Below are positions 1 through 9,458 of a stretch of 64,000 nucleotides of DNA, in pieces. Position 1 is the first letter of the stretch, and every line of letters starts with the position of its first letter. The position numbers and the translations under genes are program-made. This DNA comes from Cupriavidus basilensis (GTDB taxonomy: Bacteria > Pseudomonadota > Gammaproteobacteria > Burkholderiales > Burkholderiaceae). The notes beneath the pieces were generated by a model. It worked only from the letters and a program-made list of their open reading frames with translations, did no database searches and was not told the DNA's origin. The stretch covers positions 186,001 through 250,000 of the forward strand of contig NZ_BBQM01000013.1 in assembly GCF_000876015.1 (NCBI RefSeq), read 5' to 3'.

Positions 1-1480
1 CGTTCCAGAACGAATGGCGGAACTGGCCCTGCACGCGCGAGTTGGTCATGTTGGCGTGCAGCAGGTGCGGCAGCGCGAAGGTGGCGATGGTCAGCGCCGA
101 GGCCTGGATCACGTGCGCGCCGAACAGCAGGTAGGCCAGCGGCGCGGTCAGGAACACCAGCCGCGGCAGCCCGTAGAAGAAGTGCAGCATGGCGTTGAGG
201 TAGCACATGCGCTGCCAGATCGTCAGCCCGGGGCCGAGCAGCGGGTTGTCGAGCCGGCAGATCTGCGCCATGCCGCGCGCCCAGCGGATGCGCTGGCCGA
301 CGTGCCCGGACAGGCTCTCGGTGGCCAGCCCCGCCGCCTGCGGGATCGCCAGGTAGGCGGTGCCGTAGCCCTTGCGGTGTAGCTTGAGCGCGGTGTGCGC
401 GTCCTCGGTCACGGTCTCCACCGCGATGCCGCCCACCTCCAGCAGCGGCGCGCGGCGGATGATGGCGCACGAGCCGCAGAAGAAGGTGGCGTCCCACAGG
501 TCGTTGCCGTCCTGCACCAGGCCGTAGAACAGCTCGCCCTCGTTGGGCACTTCCTGGAACGTCTGCAGGTTCTTCTCGAACGGGTCGGGCGAGAAGAAAT
601 AGTGCGGCGTCTGCAGCATGGACAGCCGGCGGTCCTTGAGGAACCAGCCCATGCAGATCTGCAGGAAGGAGCGCGTGGGGATGTGGTCGCAGTCGAAGAT
701 GGCCACGTACTCGCCATTGGTGTCCTTGAGCGCCTCGTTGATGTTGCCGGCCTTGGCGTGGCGGTTGTGGTTGCGGGTCACGTGGGTGACGCCGACCTTC
801 TCGCAGAACGCGCGGAATTCCTCGCGCCGGCCGTCGTCGAGCACGTAGACGTTGATCTTGTCGCGCGGCCAGTCCAGCGACATGGCGGCGAACACGGTGG
901 GCTTCACCACCGAGAGCGGCTCGTTGTAGGTGGGGATGAAGACGTCCACGGTCGGCCAGGTGGCGCTGTCCGCCGGCATCGGCACCGGGCGGCGCTGCAG
1001 CGGCCACGCGGTCTGGAAGTAGCCCAGCATCAGCACCGTGAAGGCGTACAGCTCGGCCAGCACCAGCCCGATGCCGAACACCGCGTCGAACAGGCCGCCC
1101 AGGCCCACGGTCTCGGTCAGCCGCCAGTACATATAGCGGCTGGAGGCGATCACCGACAGCACCACCATCACCAGCGTGGCGAGATGGCCCTTGAGCCGGT
1201 TGAGCCATACGGCAAGCGCGAAGCACACCGCGGCGAAGCCCACCTGCTGCCAGAAGTCCAGCGGCACGGTGGCGACCAGCGCGAACAGGCACAGCGCGAC
1301 CACCAGCGCCAGCACGCGCATCGGGATGCTGTCCCACAGCGGCATCTCGACGAAGGCGAGGCCCAGGCGCCGCGCCGTGGCCGACAGCGCGTTGGGGCGG
1401 GTGGCCGCCGGCGCCGCGGCCTTGCCGGCGGCGGCGGCGGCCTTGCCGGCAGCGGTCTTGCGGGATCTGGCGGGCTTCAC
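1..1480 (-). CDS. bcsA: Cellulose synthase catalytic subunit BcsA, C-terminus beyond window edge
   Basis: Inner-membrane processive glycosyltransferase (GT2) that polymerises UDP-glucose into cellulose. About 493 residues are visible; the rest, including any PilZ domain, lies outside. After an Ala/Lys-rich N-terminus come several membrane segments (about residues 50-160). The GT2 core follows, with the first Asp pair at 215-216 (VLDDG), DCD at 263-265, TED at 358-360 and QRIRW at 396-400, all intact, then further membrane segments. The start is a GTG whose bases overlap the bcsQ stop (GTGA), which implies translational coupling. There is no ATG nearby in this frame. It is the last visible gene of a leftward bcsD-bcsP-bcsQ-bcsA operon. 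Confidence 0.95.
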   Translation of the reverse strand, partial: MKPARSRKTAAGKAAAAAGKAAAPAATRPNALSATARRLGLAFVEMPLWDSIPMRVLALVVALCLFALVATVPLDFWQQVGFAAVCFALAVWLNRLKGHLATLVMVVLSVIASSRYMYWRLTETVGLGGLFDAVFGIGLVLAELYAFTVLMLGYFQTAWPLQRRPVPMPADSATWPTVDVFIPTYNEPLSVVKPTVFAAMSLDWPRDKINVYVLDDGRREEFRAFCEKVGVTHVTRNHNRHAKAGNINEALKDTNGEYVAIFDCDHIPTRSFLQICMGWFLKDRRLSMLQTPHYFFSPDPFEKNLQTFQEVPNEGELFYGLVQDGNDLWDATFFCGSCAIIRRAPLLEVGGIAVETVTEDAHTALKLHRKGYGTAYLAIPQAAGLATESLSGHVGQRIRWARGMAQICRLDNPLLGPGLTIWQRMCYLNAMLHFFYGLPRLVFLTAPLAYLLFGAHVIQASALTIATFALPHLLHANMTNSRVQGQFRHSFWN

Positions 1481-2250
1481 GCGGCTTCTCCATGTGCGGC
1501 CAGCGCCTGGCGCAGCCGGTCGGCACAGCGCAGCAGGTCGTGCGTGGCCTGGCTGTGGGGGTTGTATTCGAGCACGCTGCGGTCGTAGGCGAGCGCCTCG
1601 GCCACGGCCTGGTCCTGGTGGACCACGCCGAGCACGCGCTCGCCGAGCTGGGCGCGCAGCGTCTGCACCACGTCCTTGCCGAGCTGGCGGCTCACGTCCA
1701 CCTGGTTGATCACCAGCACGTGGCCCACGTAGTCGGGCCGGCCTTCGCAATACGTGCGGATCAGGTCTTCCATCAGCGGCAGCGCGGCATAGGAGGCGGC
1801 ATCCGGCAGCGCCACCATCACGCACACCTGCGCGCACGACAGCGCCTGGCGCATGTAGGGCGAGGGGCCGGGCGGGGTGTCGATCACCACGATGTCGTCG
1901 TGGCCCAGGCCCAGCGCGCCGAGCTGCGCGCGCAGCCAGCCGGGATGGGTGACGAGATGCGCTTCGAACGCCGAGCGGTCCGCCTCGTTGAGCGCGCCGA
2001 ACGGCATCACCAGCGCGCTCGAGCGGCCGCGGTACAGGCTGGGCTCCCACGGCTCGCCCGCCAGCGTGGCGCGCGCGTGACCGCCGACTTCCTGCGGCGG
2101 CATGCCGAAATGCAGCCGCAGCGCGTTCTGCGGGTCCAGGTCGACGGCGAGCACGCGCTCGCCGGCGGCGGCCAGCGCCTCGGCAAGGTTGGCCGACAGC
2201 GTGGTCTTGCCCACGCCGCCTTTGGCCGATACGACGGCAATGATTTTCAC
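1477..2250 (-). CDS. bcsQ: Cellulose biosynthesis ParA/MinD-like ATPase BcsQ
   Basis: A 257-residue deviant Walker ATPase of the MinD/ParA superfamily. The Walker A motif KGGVGKTT is at residues 10-17, the second lysine-type strand is LAVDLDPQN, and Walker B is VVIDTPPG. In enterobacteria BcsQ is needed for cellulose secretion and polar placement of the synthase; that role is inferred here from family and position. The ATG overlaps the bcsP stop (ATGA) and its own stop overlaps the bcsA start, so three genes are translationally coupled. It differs clearly from the chromid ParA at 41.6 kb. Confidence 0.93.
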   Translation of the reverse strand: MKIIAVVSAKGGVGKTTLSANLAEALAAAGERVLAVDLDPQNALRLHFGMPPQEVGGHARATLAGEPWEPSLYRGRSSALVMPFGALNEADRSAFEAHLVTHPGWLRAQLGALGLGHDDIVVIDTPPGPSPYMRQALSCAQVCVMVALPDAASYAALPLMEDLIRTYCEGRPDYVGHVLVINQVDVSRQLGKDVVQTLRAQLGERVLGVVHQDQAVAEALAYDRSVLEYNPHSQATHDLLRCADRLRQALAAHGEAA

Positions 2251-2852
2251 GAGCGGTTCAGCCGGTCTAGGAATGAGCGTCGTCCGGGCGCGCGTTCGGC
2301 AGCCGGGGCCGGTTCCGGGCGGCCTTCGAGCCGCGCGAAGATCCGCGACAGCTCGGTGCCCGCGGCGGGCGCCGGCGAGGCAAAGGGCGCGGACGGCACG
2401 GACGATATGGACGGTATGGACGACAAGAGCGGCGCAGGCGGGGCGGGCGGCGGCGCCGGCTCCCAGGCCGGCGGCTGGAGCGGCGCGGCCACGGCCGGCG
2501 CCGCTTCGGCCGCGCGCGCCGGCGGCGGCGTGCCGCCGGGGGTGCGGAAGCGCGGCTCCATCGCTGCGGCAGGCGCCGGCACGGGAGGCTTGCTAATCAC
2601 TTTTTCCACGGCAGCGACCGGCGGCTCGGCCGGGGCGCGCCAGAACGGCGCGGCCGCGGCGCCGTCCTGCGCCGGCGCGCCGGCCGGCTGCACCGGCGGC
2701 ACCGCGGCGGCGCGGTCCACCCGCACGGACGACAGCAGCGGCCAACGCTCGCGCGCCTGCGCCGCCTCGTCGTCGCGCACGATCTCCTGGTAGGCTTCCG
2801 CCTTGCCGCCAAAGCGCTCGAACAGCTTTGACAGGTCGTCTGACTGACTCAT
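2247..2852 (-). CDS. bcsP: Cellulose biosynthesis protein BcsP (BcsR-like head, proline-rich)
   Basis: 201 residues in three parts. The first is a short N-terminal segment (DDLSKLFERFGGKAEAYQEI, residues 5-24) resembling the small regulator BcsR. The second is a long Pro/Ala-rich low-complexity linker (about 45-170). The third is a C-terminal basic segment around RSFLDRLNR. This build matches BcsP of beta-proteobacterial bcs operons, thought to help place or assemble the synthase together with BcsQ. It sits between bcsD and bcsQ and overlaps bcsQ by four bases. Function is inferred from context; the linker carries little information. Confidence 0.8.
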   Translation of the reverse strand: MSQSDDLSKLFERFGGKAEAYQEIVRDDEAAQARERWPLLSSVRVDRAAAVPPVQPAGAPAQDGAAAAPFWRAPAEPPVAAVEKVISKPPVPAPAAAMEPRFRTPGGTPPPARAAEAAPAVAAPLQPPAWEPAPPPAPPAPLLSSIPSISSVPSAPFASPAPAAGTELSRIFARLEGRPEPAPAAERAPGRRSFLDRLNRS

Positions 2853-2912
2853 GATTGTTGCTCACACGGAAAGAAAGTGGCCCGGCGCCTGCGTTCCGGG
2901 CCTGGGCGCGCG

Positions 2913-3368
2913 TCAGCGGCCGAAGCGGAATTCCACGCTTCCGGTCGCGTCCATCGGCGTGCTTTGGCTGACTTTCAGGGATTCGGATGAGCCCAGCATG
3001 CGGAACCACTGCTGGTACGCCCCTTCCAGGAACGCGGCAGACCAGCCATCGGCTGACTCGCCCAGCGCCACTCTGAGCGGCGCGCAGTAATGCCGGATCA
3101 TCAGCGCGCCGCCGGCGTCCTCGATGCTGGCCCAGCCCCAGTCCACGTCCAGCCAGATCTGGGCGATCGCCCGCTCGAATTCGGCCAGCGTGGCGCAGGC
3201 CCCCGGGTCGAAACGTTGCGCGAAACGCACACCGACGCGCCGCATCATCGCGCGCAGGGTGGCAGGATCCGTCACCTCGGCCAGTTCTTCGGCGAGTGCG
3301 GACAAAACGTCACGCCATTGCGAGGAGCAATGCCGCTCGCTCAGATACTGCAGAATTGCCTGATTCAC
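2913..3368 (-). CDS. bcsD: Cellulose synthase accessory protein BcsD
   Basis: About 151 residues matching BcsD, the ring-forming periplasmic protein that guides or crystallises nascent glucan chains in Komagataeibacter. Conserved-looking regions are the N-terminal helical AILQYLSERHCSSQWRDVL and the C-terminal EGAYQQWFRMLG. No ATG exists in frame: an in-frame stop lies just upstream and the only candidates are TTG (3374) and GTG (3368). GTG is preferred because a GGGG stretch sits about seven bases ahead. First gene of the operon; bcsP follows after 60 bp. Confidence 0.87.
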   Translation of the reverse strand: MNQAILQYLSERHCSSQWRDVLSALAEELAEVTDPATLRAMMRRVGVRFAQRFDPGACATLAEFERAIAQIWLDVDWGWASIEDAGGALMIRHYCAPLRVALGESADGWSAAFLEGAYQQWFRMLGSSESLKVSQSTPMDATGSVEFRFGR

Positions 3369-3895
3369 ACCCAAAAACCCCGTTCAGATTCCCAATTATC
3401 GTTTTTTGTATTGTGAAGCTCATTTTCAGTCCAAGGTATGTCCGGCGGCAAATGCTGCGCGCGCAACGGCCTCCCTGGAGCGAACCATGTTTCATCTCTA
3501 CAACAAACGAACCACCCCTTAGGGTCCATGCCATCCCGGTCACGGACCGGGCCGGACGGCCCGGGCGCCCGCCACATCGGAACAGTCTTAGCAGACTGAC
3601 AGCTTACGAACGCCCCGGGAAGTCTCCCCCCGCCGAAGCGGGGAAAGCCTCGCCGGTGATCTGGAAGGCACCGGCCGGCGGTGTTTTGGGGTGGGGAGCG
3701 GGGTTGCGGCGGGGTTGCAGCGGGATCGCGGCGGGAAGGACGCCGGGCGGGACCCTGCGCCGCCGGAGCCACCGCCGGCGGGAAGACCCGCGCGCGGCGG
3801 AAACGACGAGGCCAGTCGCGCGGACTGGCCCCGGGATGCCGCGCGCGGGCGGCGCGGCGTGGAAGGCAGGAAAGGCCGGCCCTCCCGCGGCGGAA
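3369..3895. other. Intergenic region upstream of bcsD, downstream of tyrB
   Basis: This holds the bcs operon promoter by position. The 100 bp next to bcsD are noticeably AT-richer than the rest (around 3385-3440). No promoter could be assigned with confidence, and no convincing gene or hairpin terminator was seen. Confidence 0.4.
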
Positions 3896-5095
3896 TCAGG
3901 CGGTCGCCAGCACGCTGGCGATGGCCTGCGCCACCGCCGCGACGTTGCCCTGGTTCAGCCCCGCCACGCACATGCGGCCCGAGCGCAGCAGGTAGACGCC
4001 GTGCTTGTCGCGCAGCACGTCGACCTGCTCCGCGGTCAGGCCGGTGTAGGTGAACATGCCGCGCTGGGTCAGGTAGCGCGACAGCGCCTCGCCGCCGACG
4101 TGCGGGCGCAGGTTGTCGTGGATCAGCCCGCGCATGGCGGCGATGCGGCCGCACATGGCCTTGAGTTCTTCCTCCCACTGCGCGCGCAGCGCGGGGGAGC
4201 CCAGCACCCGGGCCACCACGCGGGCGCCGTGGGTGGGCGGGTTGCTGTAGTTGGCGCGCACGGTGCCGGTGAGCTGGCCCAGCACGCGGCCGGCCTCGTC
4301 GGCGTCGCGGCAGACCACGCTCAGGCCGCCACAGCGCTCGCCGTACAGCGAGAAGTTCTTGGAGAAGGAATTCGCCACCAGGCACGGCACTTCCTGCGCG
4401 GCCAGTTCGCGCACGGCGAACGCGTCCTCGTCGAGGCCGGCGCCGAAGCCCTGGTAGGCCATGTCGACGAACGGCAGCAGGTCGTTGGCCTTGAGCAGCG
4501 CGATCACCTTGCGCCACTGGTCCTGGTCCAGGTCCACGCCGGTGGGGTTGTGGCAGCACGCGTGCAGCAGCACGATGCTGCGGCGCGGCAGCTCGCGCAG
4601 CGCCGCCATCATCGCGTCGAAGCGCAGCCCGCCGGTGGCGTCGTCGTAGTAGGGATAGGTGTTGACGGTGAAACCGGCGCGCTCGAAGATCACGCGGTGG
4701 TTTTCCCAGCTCGGGTCGCTGACCCAGACCTGCGCCTGCGGGAACGCGCGGCGGAGGAAATCGGCGCCGACGCGCAGCGCGCCCGAGCCGCCGAGCGTCT
4801 GCAGCGTGGCGATGCGCCCGGCCTTGCGCGCCTCGCACTGCTCGCCGAACACCAGCGCCTGGACCGCGTCGCGGTAGGCGGCGTTGCCCGCCATCGGCAG
4901 GTAGGGGCGCGGGCCGAGGTCGGCCAGCAGCTCGGCCTCGGCCTGCGCCACGGCCTTCATGACCGGCAGCCGCCCCGCATCGTCGAAATAGATGCCGATG
5001 CTCAGGTTGACCTTGTCGGTGCGGGGGTCGGACTGGAAGCTCTCGTTCAGCGAGAGGATGGGATCGCCTGGGAAGGCCTCGATGTGTTCGAACAT
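3896..5095 (-). CDS. tyrB: Aromatic amino acid aminotransferase (class I, TyrB/AspC family)
   Basis: A 399-residue cytosolic PLP enzyme interconverting aromatic (and often aspartate) amino acids with their 2-oxo acids. The PLP lysine is K246 in NSFSKNFSLYGER, the cofactor-binding Asp/Tyr lie in the FVDMAYQGF segment (about 209-217), and HNPTG is at 182-186. Length is typical. It lies 90 bp downstream of hppD on the same strand, so the pair probably converts tyrosine to 4-hydroxyphenylpyruvate and on to homogentisate. Substrate preference (Tyr/Phe rather than Asp) is inferred from this neighbour. Confidence 0.9.
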   Translation of the reverse strand: MFEHIEAFPGDPILSLNESFQSDPRTDKVNLSIGIYFDDAGRLPVMKAVAQAEAELLADLGPRPYLPMAGNAAYRDAVQALVFGEQCEARKAGRIATLQTLGGSGALRVGADFLRRAFPQAQVWVSDPSWENHRVIFERAGFTVNTYPYYDDATGGLRFDAMMAALRELPRRSIVLLHACCHNPTGVDLDQDQWRKVIALLKANDLLPFVDMAYQGFGAGLDEDAFAVRELAAQEVPCLVANSFSKNFSLYGERCGGLSVVCRDADEAGRVLGQLTGTVRANYSNPPTHGARVVARVLGSPALRAQWEEELKAMCGRIAAMRGLIHDNLRPHVGGEALSRYLTQRGMFTYTGLTAEQVDVLRDKHGVYLLRSGRMCVAGLNQGNVAAVAQAIASVLATA

Positions 5096-5185
5096 GGTGC
5101 GCTCAGTGGGTGGTGCGACGAAGATGCAGCCGGCATTGTAGGACAGGCGCCAGGCGGCCGGGGCGGGGCGCCCCGGCGCTCGCGC

Positions 5186-6259
5186 TCAGACCTTCAGCGT
5201 GCCGCGCTCGATCTGGTCGCGCTCCAGCGACTCGAACAGCGCCTTGAAATTGCCTTCGCCGAAACCTTCGTCGCCCTTGCGCTCGATGAACTCGAAGAAC
5301 ACCGGGCCGAGCGCGGTCTTCGAGAAGATCTGCAGCAGCAGGCGCGGCTTGCCGCCTTCGGTGGTGCCGTCGAGCAGGATGCCGCGCGCCTTGAGCTGCT
5401 CGACCGGCTGGCCGTGGCCCGGCAGGCGCTTGTCGAGCGCTTCGTAGTAGTAGTCGTTGGGCGCCGTCATCAGCGGCACGCCGGCCATCTGCAGGTTGTC
5501 GATGACTTCGATCAGGTTGTCGGTCAAGAAGGCGATGTGCTGGATGCCCTCGCCGTTGAAGGCCATCAGGAATTCCTCGATCTGGCCGCTGCCCTTGGAC
5601 GATTCCTCGTTGAGCGGGATGCGGATCTTGCCGTCCGGCGCCGTCATCGCCTTGGAGGTCAGGCCGGTGTATTCGCCCTGGATGTCGAAGTAGCGGATCT
5701 CGCGGAAGTTGAACAGCTTCTCGTAGAAATGGGCCCAGTAGGCCATGCGGCCGCGGTAGACGTTGTGCGTCAGGTGGTCGATCAGGCGCAGGCCGTGGCC
5801 CGGCGGGCGGCGCTCCGCGCCTTCGACGAATTCGAAGTCGATGTCGTAGATGGACTTGCCGTCCTCGAAGCGGTCGATCAGGTACAGCGGCGCGCCGCCG
5901 ATGCCCTTGATCGCGGGCAGGCGCAGCTCCATCGGGCCGGTGGCGATTTCCACCGGCTGCGCGCCCAGTTCCAGCGCGCGCTTGTAGGCCTTGTGCGAGT
6001 CCTTCACGCGGAAGGCCATGCCGCACGCGCTCGGGCCGTGCTCGGCCGCGAAGTACGCCGCCGGGCTGTGCGGCTCGCGGTTGACGATGAAGTTGATCTC
6101 GTTCTGGCGATACAGCAGCACGTCCTTGGAACGGTGGCGCGCCACCAGGCTGAAACCCATCTGCTCGAACAGCGGTTCCAGGAGATTGGGCGTGGGCGAG
6201 GCGAATTCCACGAATTCGAAGCCCATCAACTGCATCGGGTTTTCAAAGAGGTCTGCCAT
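5186..6259 (-). CDS. hppD: 4-hydroxyphenylpyruvate dioxygenase
   Basis: 357 residues, the usual HPPD length. A Fe(II)-dependent enzyme turning 4-hydroxyphenylpyruvate into homogentisate. Two vicinal-oxygen-chelate halves are visible. Iron ligands are expected at His in [10 protein letters not shown], His in [11 protein letters not shown] and Glu in [10 protein letters not shown], all present. The start MADLFENPM at 6259 is chosen because the upstream extension is a low-complexity Arg/Pro stretch unlike the family. tyrB follows on the same strand. Homogentisate dioxygenase is not in the window. Confidence 0.95.
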   Translation of the reverse strand: MADLFENPMQLMGFEFVEFASPTPNLLEPLFEQMGFSLVARHRSKDVLLYRQNEINFIVNREPHSPAAYFAAEHGPSACGMAFRVKDSHKAYKRALELGAQPVEIATGPMELRLPAIKGIGGAPLYLIDRFEDGKSIYDIDFEFVEGAERRPPGHGLRLIDHLTHNVYRGRMAYWAHFYEKLFNFREIRYFDIQGEYTGLTSKAMTAPDGKIRIPLNEESSKGSGQIEEFLMAFNGEGIQHIAFLTDNLIEVIDNLQMAGVPLMTAPNDYYYEALDKRLPGHGQPVEQLKARGILLDGTTEGGKPRLLLQIFSKTALGPVFFEFIERKGDEGFGEGNFKALFESLERDQIERGTLKV

Positions 6260-6618
6260 GATCGGGGGCCAGATGAACGGGGGAAGGGGGCGGCGTCCGG
6301 CAAGCGGCGAAGGCGGCGTGGCTGCCGCGCGGGCCCGCGGGACGTCTCTGTCTTGGTCCATGTTCCTGCCGGTGCGCCGGAGACTGCAACGCCGTCAACA
6401 GGACCATAGGTTGCAGAGAGTTTATTGGCTAGCCCGGGGAATGTAATAGCGAAATCGGGAAGGGATAACCCTATTGTCCGCCATGAAATAGCGCCGATAT
6501 TTTCGATTTGAGCATGGAAATGCGCGTCCTGTCCCGGCCCGCGGTCCGCGCCTGCGCGCATGGCCCGCGCCGGACGAACGCCGGGCAGCCCTCCGCGCCC
6601 GCTCCGGAAACCTCGAAG

Positions 6619-6634
6619 CGTACCCGTTTCTGCG
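6619..6634 (-). repeat. Dispersed iteron-like repeat, copy 1
   Basis: On the minus strand reads CGCAGAAACGGGTACG, preceded by CA to give the 18-mer CACGCAGAAACGGGTACG. Exact match to the core of the chromid-origin repeats at 38-39 kb. Confidence 0.85.
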
Positions 6635-6774
6635 TGCTGGTCTTGCGCCGCCGCGCGCGGCGCCGGATCGCGCGAACGCGCGCCGCCAGACCGCCCGCAT
6701 GGCCACCTGCGCGGGTGGCGCATTGCGCGCCGGGGGCGGAAACGGACCGCGCCGCGCCCGCGCCGGCGGCAAAG

Positions 6775-6790
6775 CGTACCCGTTTCTGCG
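6775..6790 (-). repeat. Dispersed iteron-like repeat, copy 2
   Basis: Same 18-mer, same orientation as copy 1 and 156 bp from it. It lies 16 bp beyond the stop of the truncated frame at 6807-6866. Confidence 0.85.
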
Positions 6791-6806
6791 TGCGGTCAGT
6801 GCGTGC

Positions 6807-6866
6807 TCAGCCGATCGCGCCGCCGCCGACCACCAGCACCCTGGCGTTCTTGAAATCGGGAAACAT
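6807..6866 (-). pseudogene. Possible remnant of a dinucleotide-binding (siroheme-synthase-like) protein start
   Basis: A 19-codon frame, MFPDFKNARVLVVGGGAIG then stop. It has an AAGGAG ribosome-binding site nine bases ahead of its ATG and begins like the Rossmann N-terminus of CysG/precorrin-2 dehydrogenase proteins (VLVVGGG). Nothing in any frame downstream continues the fold. The simplest reading is a gene whose body was deleted, with repeat copy 2 at the break. A free-standing 19-residue peptide cannot be excluded. Confidence 0.3.
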
Positions 6867-7167
6867 GGCATGGCTCCTTGAGAAAGCGAAACGAAAGCAA
6901 GACGAGGAAAAAGCGCGCCGATGCGCGGCGTGGCGCATCGCAATCGCAATCGCATGCCGTCGATTATGGCCACTGCGCGGCGGCCGATCATCCATGCCGG
7001 ATTGGAAGCACTGTTGGCAGGGATTTGATAATGGGCCGGCGCGGCGCGCCCAGGCACGGCCCGCGCCAGCACGCACGCCGCGCCGCCGCTACAATGCTGC
7101 GGTGCAGCTTGGTCCCGTCCGGGGCCGCTGGCGCATCGCCTCGACCGCTCCAAGACTCCCTTCCGCC

Positions 7168-8103
7168 ATGAAGCCCCTCCTGCTGGTCCTCAACCACGTC
7201 CAAGACGAACACCTCGGCTGGATCGCCGAGCAATACGAAGTGCTGTACGCACCCGACGACGCGGCCCGCGCCGCGCGCATCCGCGCGGACGGCGCGCGCA
7301 TCCGTGCCGTGCTGACCATCGGCTCGGTCGGCCTGAGCGCCGCCGAGATCGACGCGATGCCGGCGCTGGAGCTGGTCTGCGCGCTGGGCGCGGGCTACGA
7401 GAACATCGCCGTGGCGCATGCCCGCGCGCGCGGCATCGTGGTCGCCAACGGCGCCGGCACCAACGACAGCTGCGTGGCGGACCACGCCGTGGCGCTGCTG
7501 CTGGCCACGGTGCGCGCGCTGCCCGCGCTGGACCGCGCCACGCGCGCCGGCCAGTGGCGCACCGAGCTGCCGCTGCGGCCCAACGTGTCGGGCAAGCGCC
7601 TGGGCATCGTGGGCCTGGGCACCATCGGCCGGCGCATCGCGCAGCGCGGCCTGGGCTTCGACCTGGAGGTGGGCTATCACAACCGCTCGCCGCGCGAGGA
7701 CGTGCCTTACCGCTATTTCGGCGACGTGGGCGCGCTGGCCGAGTGGGCCGACTACCTGGTGATCGCCACGCCCGGCGGCGCCGGCACGCGCCACCTGGTG
7801 GGCGCCGAGGTGCTGGCGCGGCTCGGGCCGCACGGCTTCGTGGTCAACATCGCGCGCGGCAGCGTGCTCGATACCGCCGCGCTGGCGGCGGCGCTGCGCG
7901 CGGGCCAGCTGGGCGGCGCCGGCCTCGACGTCTACGAGACCGAACCGGAACCGCCGGTGGCGCTGTTCGACTGCCCCAACGTGGTCCTGACCCCGCACGT
8001 GGCCGGCTGGTCGCCGGAGGCCATCGATGCGTCGGTGCGGCAGTTCGTCGAGAACAGCCGCCGCCATTTCGCCGGCGAGCCGGTGCTCACGCCGGTCGGC
8101 TGA
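7168..8103 (+). CDS. D-2-hydroxyacid dehydrogenase (glyoxylate/hydroxypyruvate reductase type)
   Basis: 311 residues of the NAD(P)-dependent D-isomer 2-hydroxyacid dehydrogenase family. The nucleotide-binding motif GLGTIGRRI sits near residues 150-158. The catalytic Arg is in VNIARGSVLD, the Glu in YETEPEPP, and the His in LTPHVAGWS. The substrate cannot be read from sequence; glyoxylate, hydroxypyruvate or 2-ketogluconate are all plausible. It converges with the two-component kinase gene, leaving 26 bp between stops. No obvious operon partner. Confidence 0.88.
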   Translation: MKPLLLVLNHVQDEHLGWIAEQYEVLYAPDDAARAARIRADGARIRAVLTIGSVGLSAAEIDAMPALELVCALGAGYENIAVAHARARGIVVANGAGTNDSCVADHAVALLLATVRALPALDRATRAGQWRTELPLRPNVSGKRLGIVGLGTIGRRIAQRGLGFDLEVGYHNRSPREDVPYRYFGDVGALAEWADYLVIATPGGAGTRHLVGAEVLARLGPHGFVVNIARGSVLDTAALAAALRAGQLGGAGLDVYETEPEPPVALFDCPNVVLTPHVAGWSPEAIDASVRQFVENSRRHFAGEPVLTPVG

Positions 8104-8129
8104 AGCCGGCCCGCTCAAGGCCGGCCCGC

Positions 8130-9458
8130 TCAGGCCGCGGGAAACACCACGCGCACGCGCAGGCCCGGCGCCGCGTCTTCCAGCAAGACGCGCGCGCCGT
8201 GCGACTGCGCGATCTCGGCGACGATGGCCAGGCCCAGCCCGCTGCCGCCGGTGGGCGCCTCGGGCACGCGATAGAAGCGGTCGAACACGCGCTCGCGCTC
8301 GGCAGCCGGGATGCCGGGGCCGTCGTCGCGCACCACCAGCTCGACCGAGCCGGCGCCGCCGGTAGCGGCCACGTCGACCTTGCCGCCGGGCGGCACGTAG
8401 CGCAGCGCGTTGTCCACCAGGTTGGTCAGCAGGATGCGCAGCGCGTCCGCGTCGCCGCACACCAGCGCCGGGCCGGCCGCGCCGTCGGCATCCACGCCGA
8501 GGTCGATCCCGCGGTCGAGCGCGGCCTGGGTCATCTCGGCCACCACGCCGCCGGCCAGCGCGCGCAGGTCCACCGGCTCGTGCGCCGGCGCCGCCGCGCC
8601 CGGCTCCTGCCGGGCCAGCGTGAGCAACTGCGCCACCAGGTGCGTGAGCCGCTCCAGGCCCTGGCGCAGCTTGCCCACGGCTTCGCGGCGCGCCTCGGCG
8701 GAATCGGCGCGCTCCACCAGTTGCGCCTGCAGTTGCAGCGCGGCCAGCGGCGTGCGCAGCGCGTGCGCGGCGTCGGCGACGAAGGCGCGCTGGGTGTCGA
8801 TGGCGTGCGACAGGCGCGCCAGCAACTGGTTGAGCGCCTCGGTCAGCGGCGCGATCTCGTCGGGCATGCTGGTCACGGCCAGCGGCGAGAGCGCGTTGGC
8901 GTCGCGCTGGCGCACCCCGGCGGCGATCTCGCGCAGCGGCCGCAGGCCGCGCCCCACCGCCACCCACACCAGCCAGCCCAGCAGCGGCAGCAGCAGCAGC
9001 AGCGGCGTCACGGTGCGCAGCGCCATGCGCGCGGCCACCTCGCTGCGCGCCGACATGGGCTGGGCGATCTGCACCACGGCCGGCCCGAGCTGCACGCTGT
9101 AGATGCGCCATTCGCCCTCGTCGGTGCGCACGTTGGAAAAACCGAGCTCGGCGCGCTGCGGCAGGCGCGGATGCGCCTGCGACAGGTACAGGCTGCGGCC
9201 CGAGCCGTCCCAGATGTGGATCACCACGTCCTCGTCGGCGTGGAACAGGCTCGCGCCCGGCTCGGGCTGCGCGAACGAGGGCATCACCGGATCGGCGAAC
9301 TGGCTGGGCAGCGCCGCCGCCACCTGCTTCATCTGGTAGTCGAACAGCGCGTTGGCCTCCTGGCGCGCCTGGCCGTAGATCAGCGCGGTGGCCATCAGGA
9401 TGCCCGCCAGCAGGCCGAGCGCCAGCCACCACAGCAGGGTCTTCTGGATGGAGCGCAT
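8130..9458 (-). CDS. Sensor histidine kinase, QseC/TctE-like
   Basis: 442 residues. First membrane segment at about 9-28, a periplasmic loop of roughly 120 residues, and a second membrane segment at about 147-168. HAMP-like region follows, then the H-box FVADAAHALRTPLAA with phospho-acceptor His232. N-box LVDNALRY, G1 DDGPGIP and G2 GGSGLGLAI are intact, so it should autophosphorylate. The ATG overlaps the stop of the response regulator (ATGA), so the two are co-translated. The signal sensed is not evident. Confidence 0.92.
   Translation of the reverse strand: MRSIQKTLLWWLALGLLAGILMATALIYGQARQEANALFDYQMKQVAAALPSQFADPVMPSFAQPEPGASLFHADEDVVIHIWDGSGRSLYLSQAHPRLPQRAELGFSNVRTDEGEWRIYSVQLGPAVVQIAQPMSARSEVAARMALRTVTPLLLLLPLLGWLVWVAVGRGLRPLREIAAGVRQRDANALSPLAVTSMPDEIAPLTEALNQLLARLSHAIDTQRAFVADAAHALRTPLAALQLQAQLVERADSAEARREAVGKLRQGLERLTHLVAQLLTLARQEPGAAAPAHEPVDLRALAGGVVAEMTQAALDRGIDLGVDADGAAGPALVCGDADALRILLTNLVDNALRYVPPGGKVDVAATGGAGSVELVVRDDGPGIPAAERERVFDRFYRVPEAPTGGSGLGLAIVAEIAQSHGARVLLEDAAPGLRVRVVFPAA

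Larger units (their letters stand above)
6260..7167. other. Intergenic region with two dispersed repeats and a gene remnant
   Basis: About 900 bp between hppD and the dehydrogenase. The first 250 bp upstream of hppD are AT-richer and should contain its promoter. The rest contains two copies of the dispersed 18-mer (6619-6634, 6775-6790) and a short remnant frame (6807-6866). Otherwise it is GC-rich low-complexity sequence with no convincing gene. Confidence 0.5.

Noticed and set aside
1477..2250. BcsQ as a second partition ATPase (ParA)
   Set aside because: Overlaps and gene order tie it to bcsP and bcsA; no ParB gene adjoins it.
3296..6409. Very long plus-strand open frame opposite tyrB and hppD
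   Set aside because: Composition is Ala/Arg/His/Gly-rich antisense of two well-conserved enzymes; a GC-rich shadow frame.
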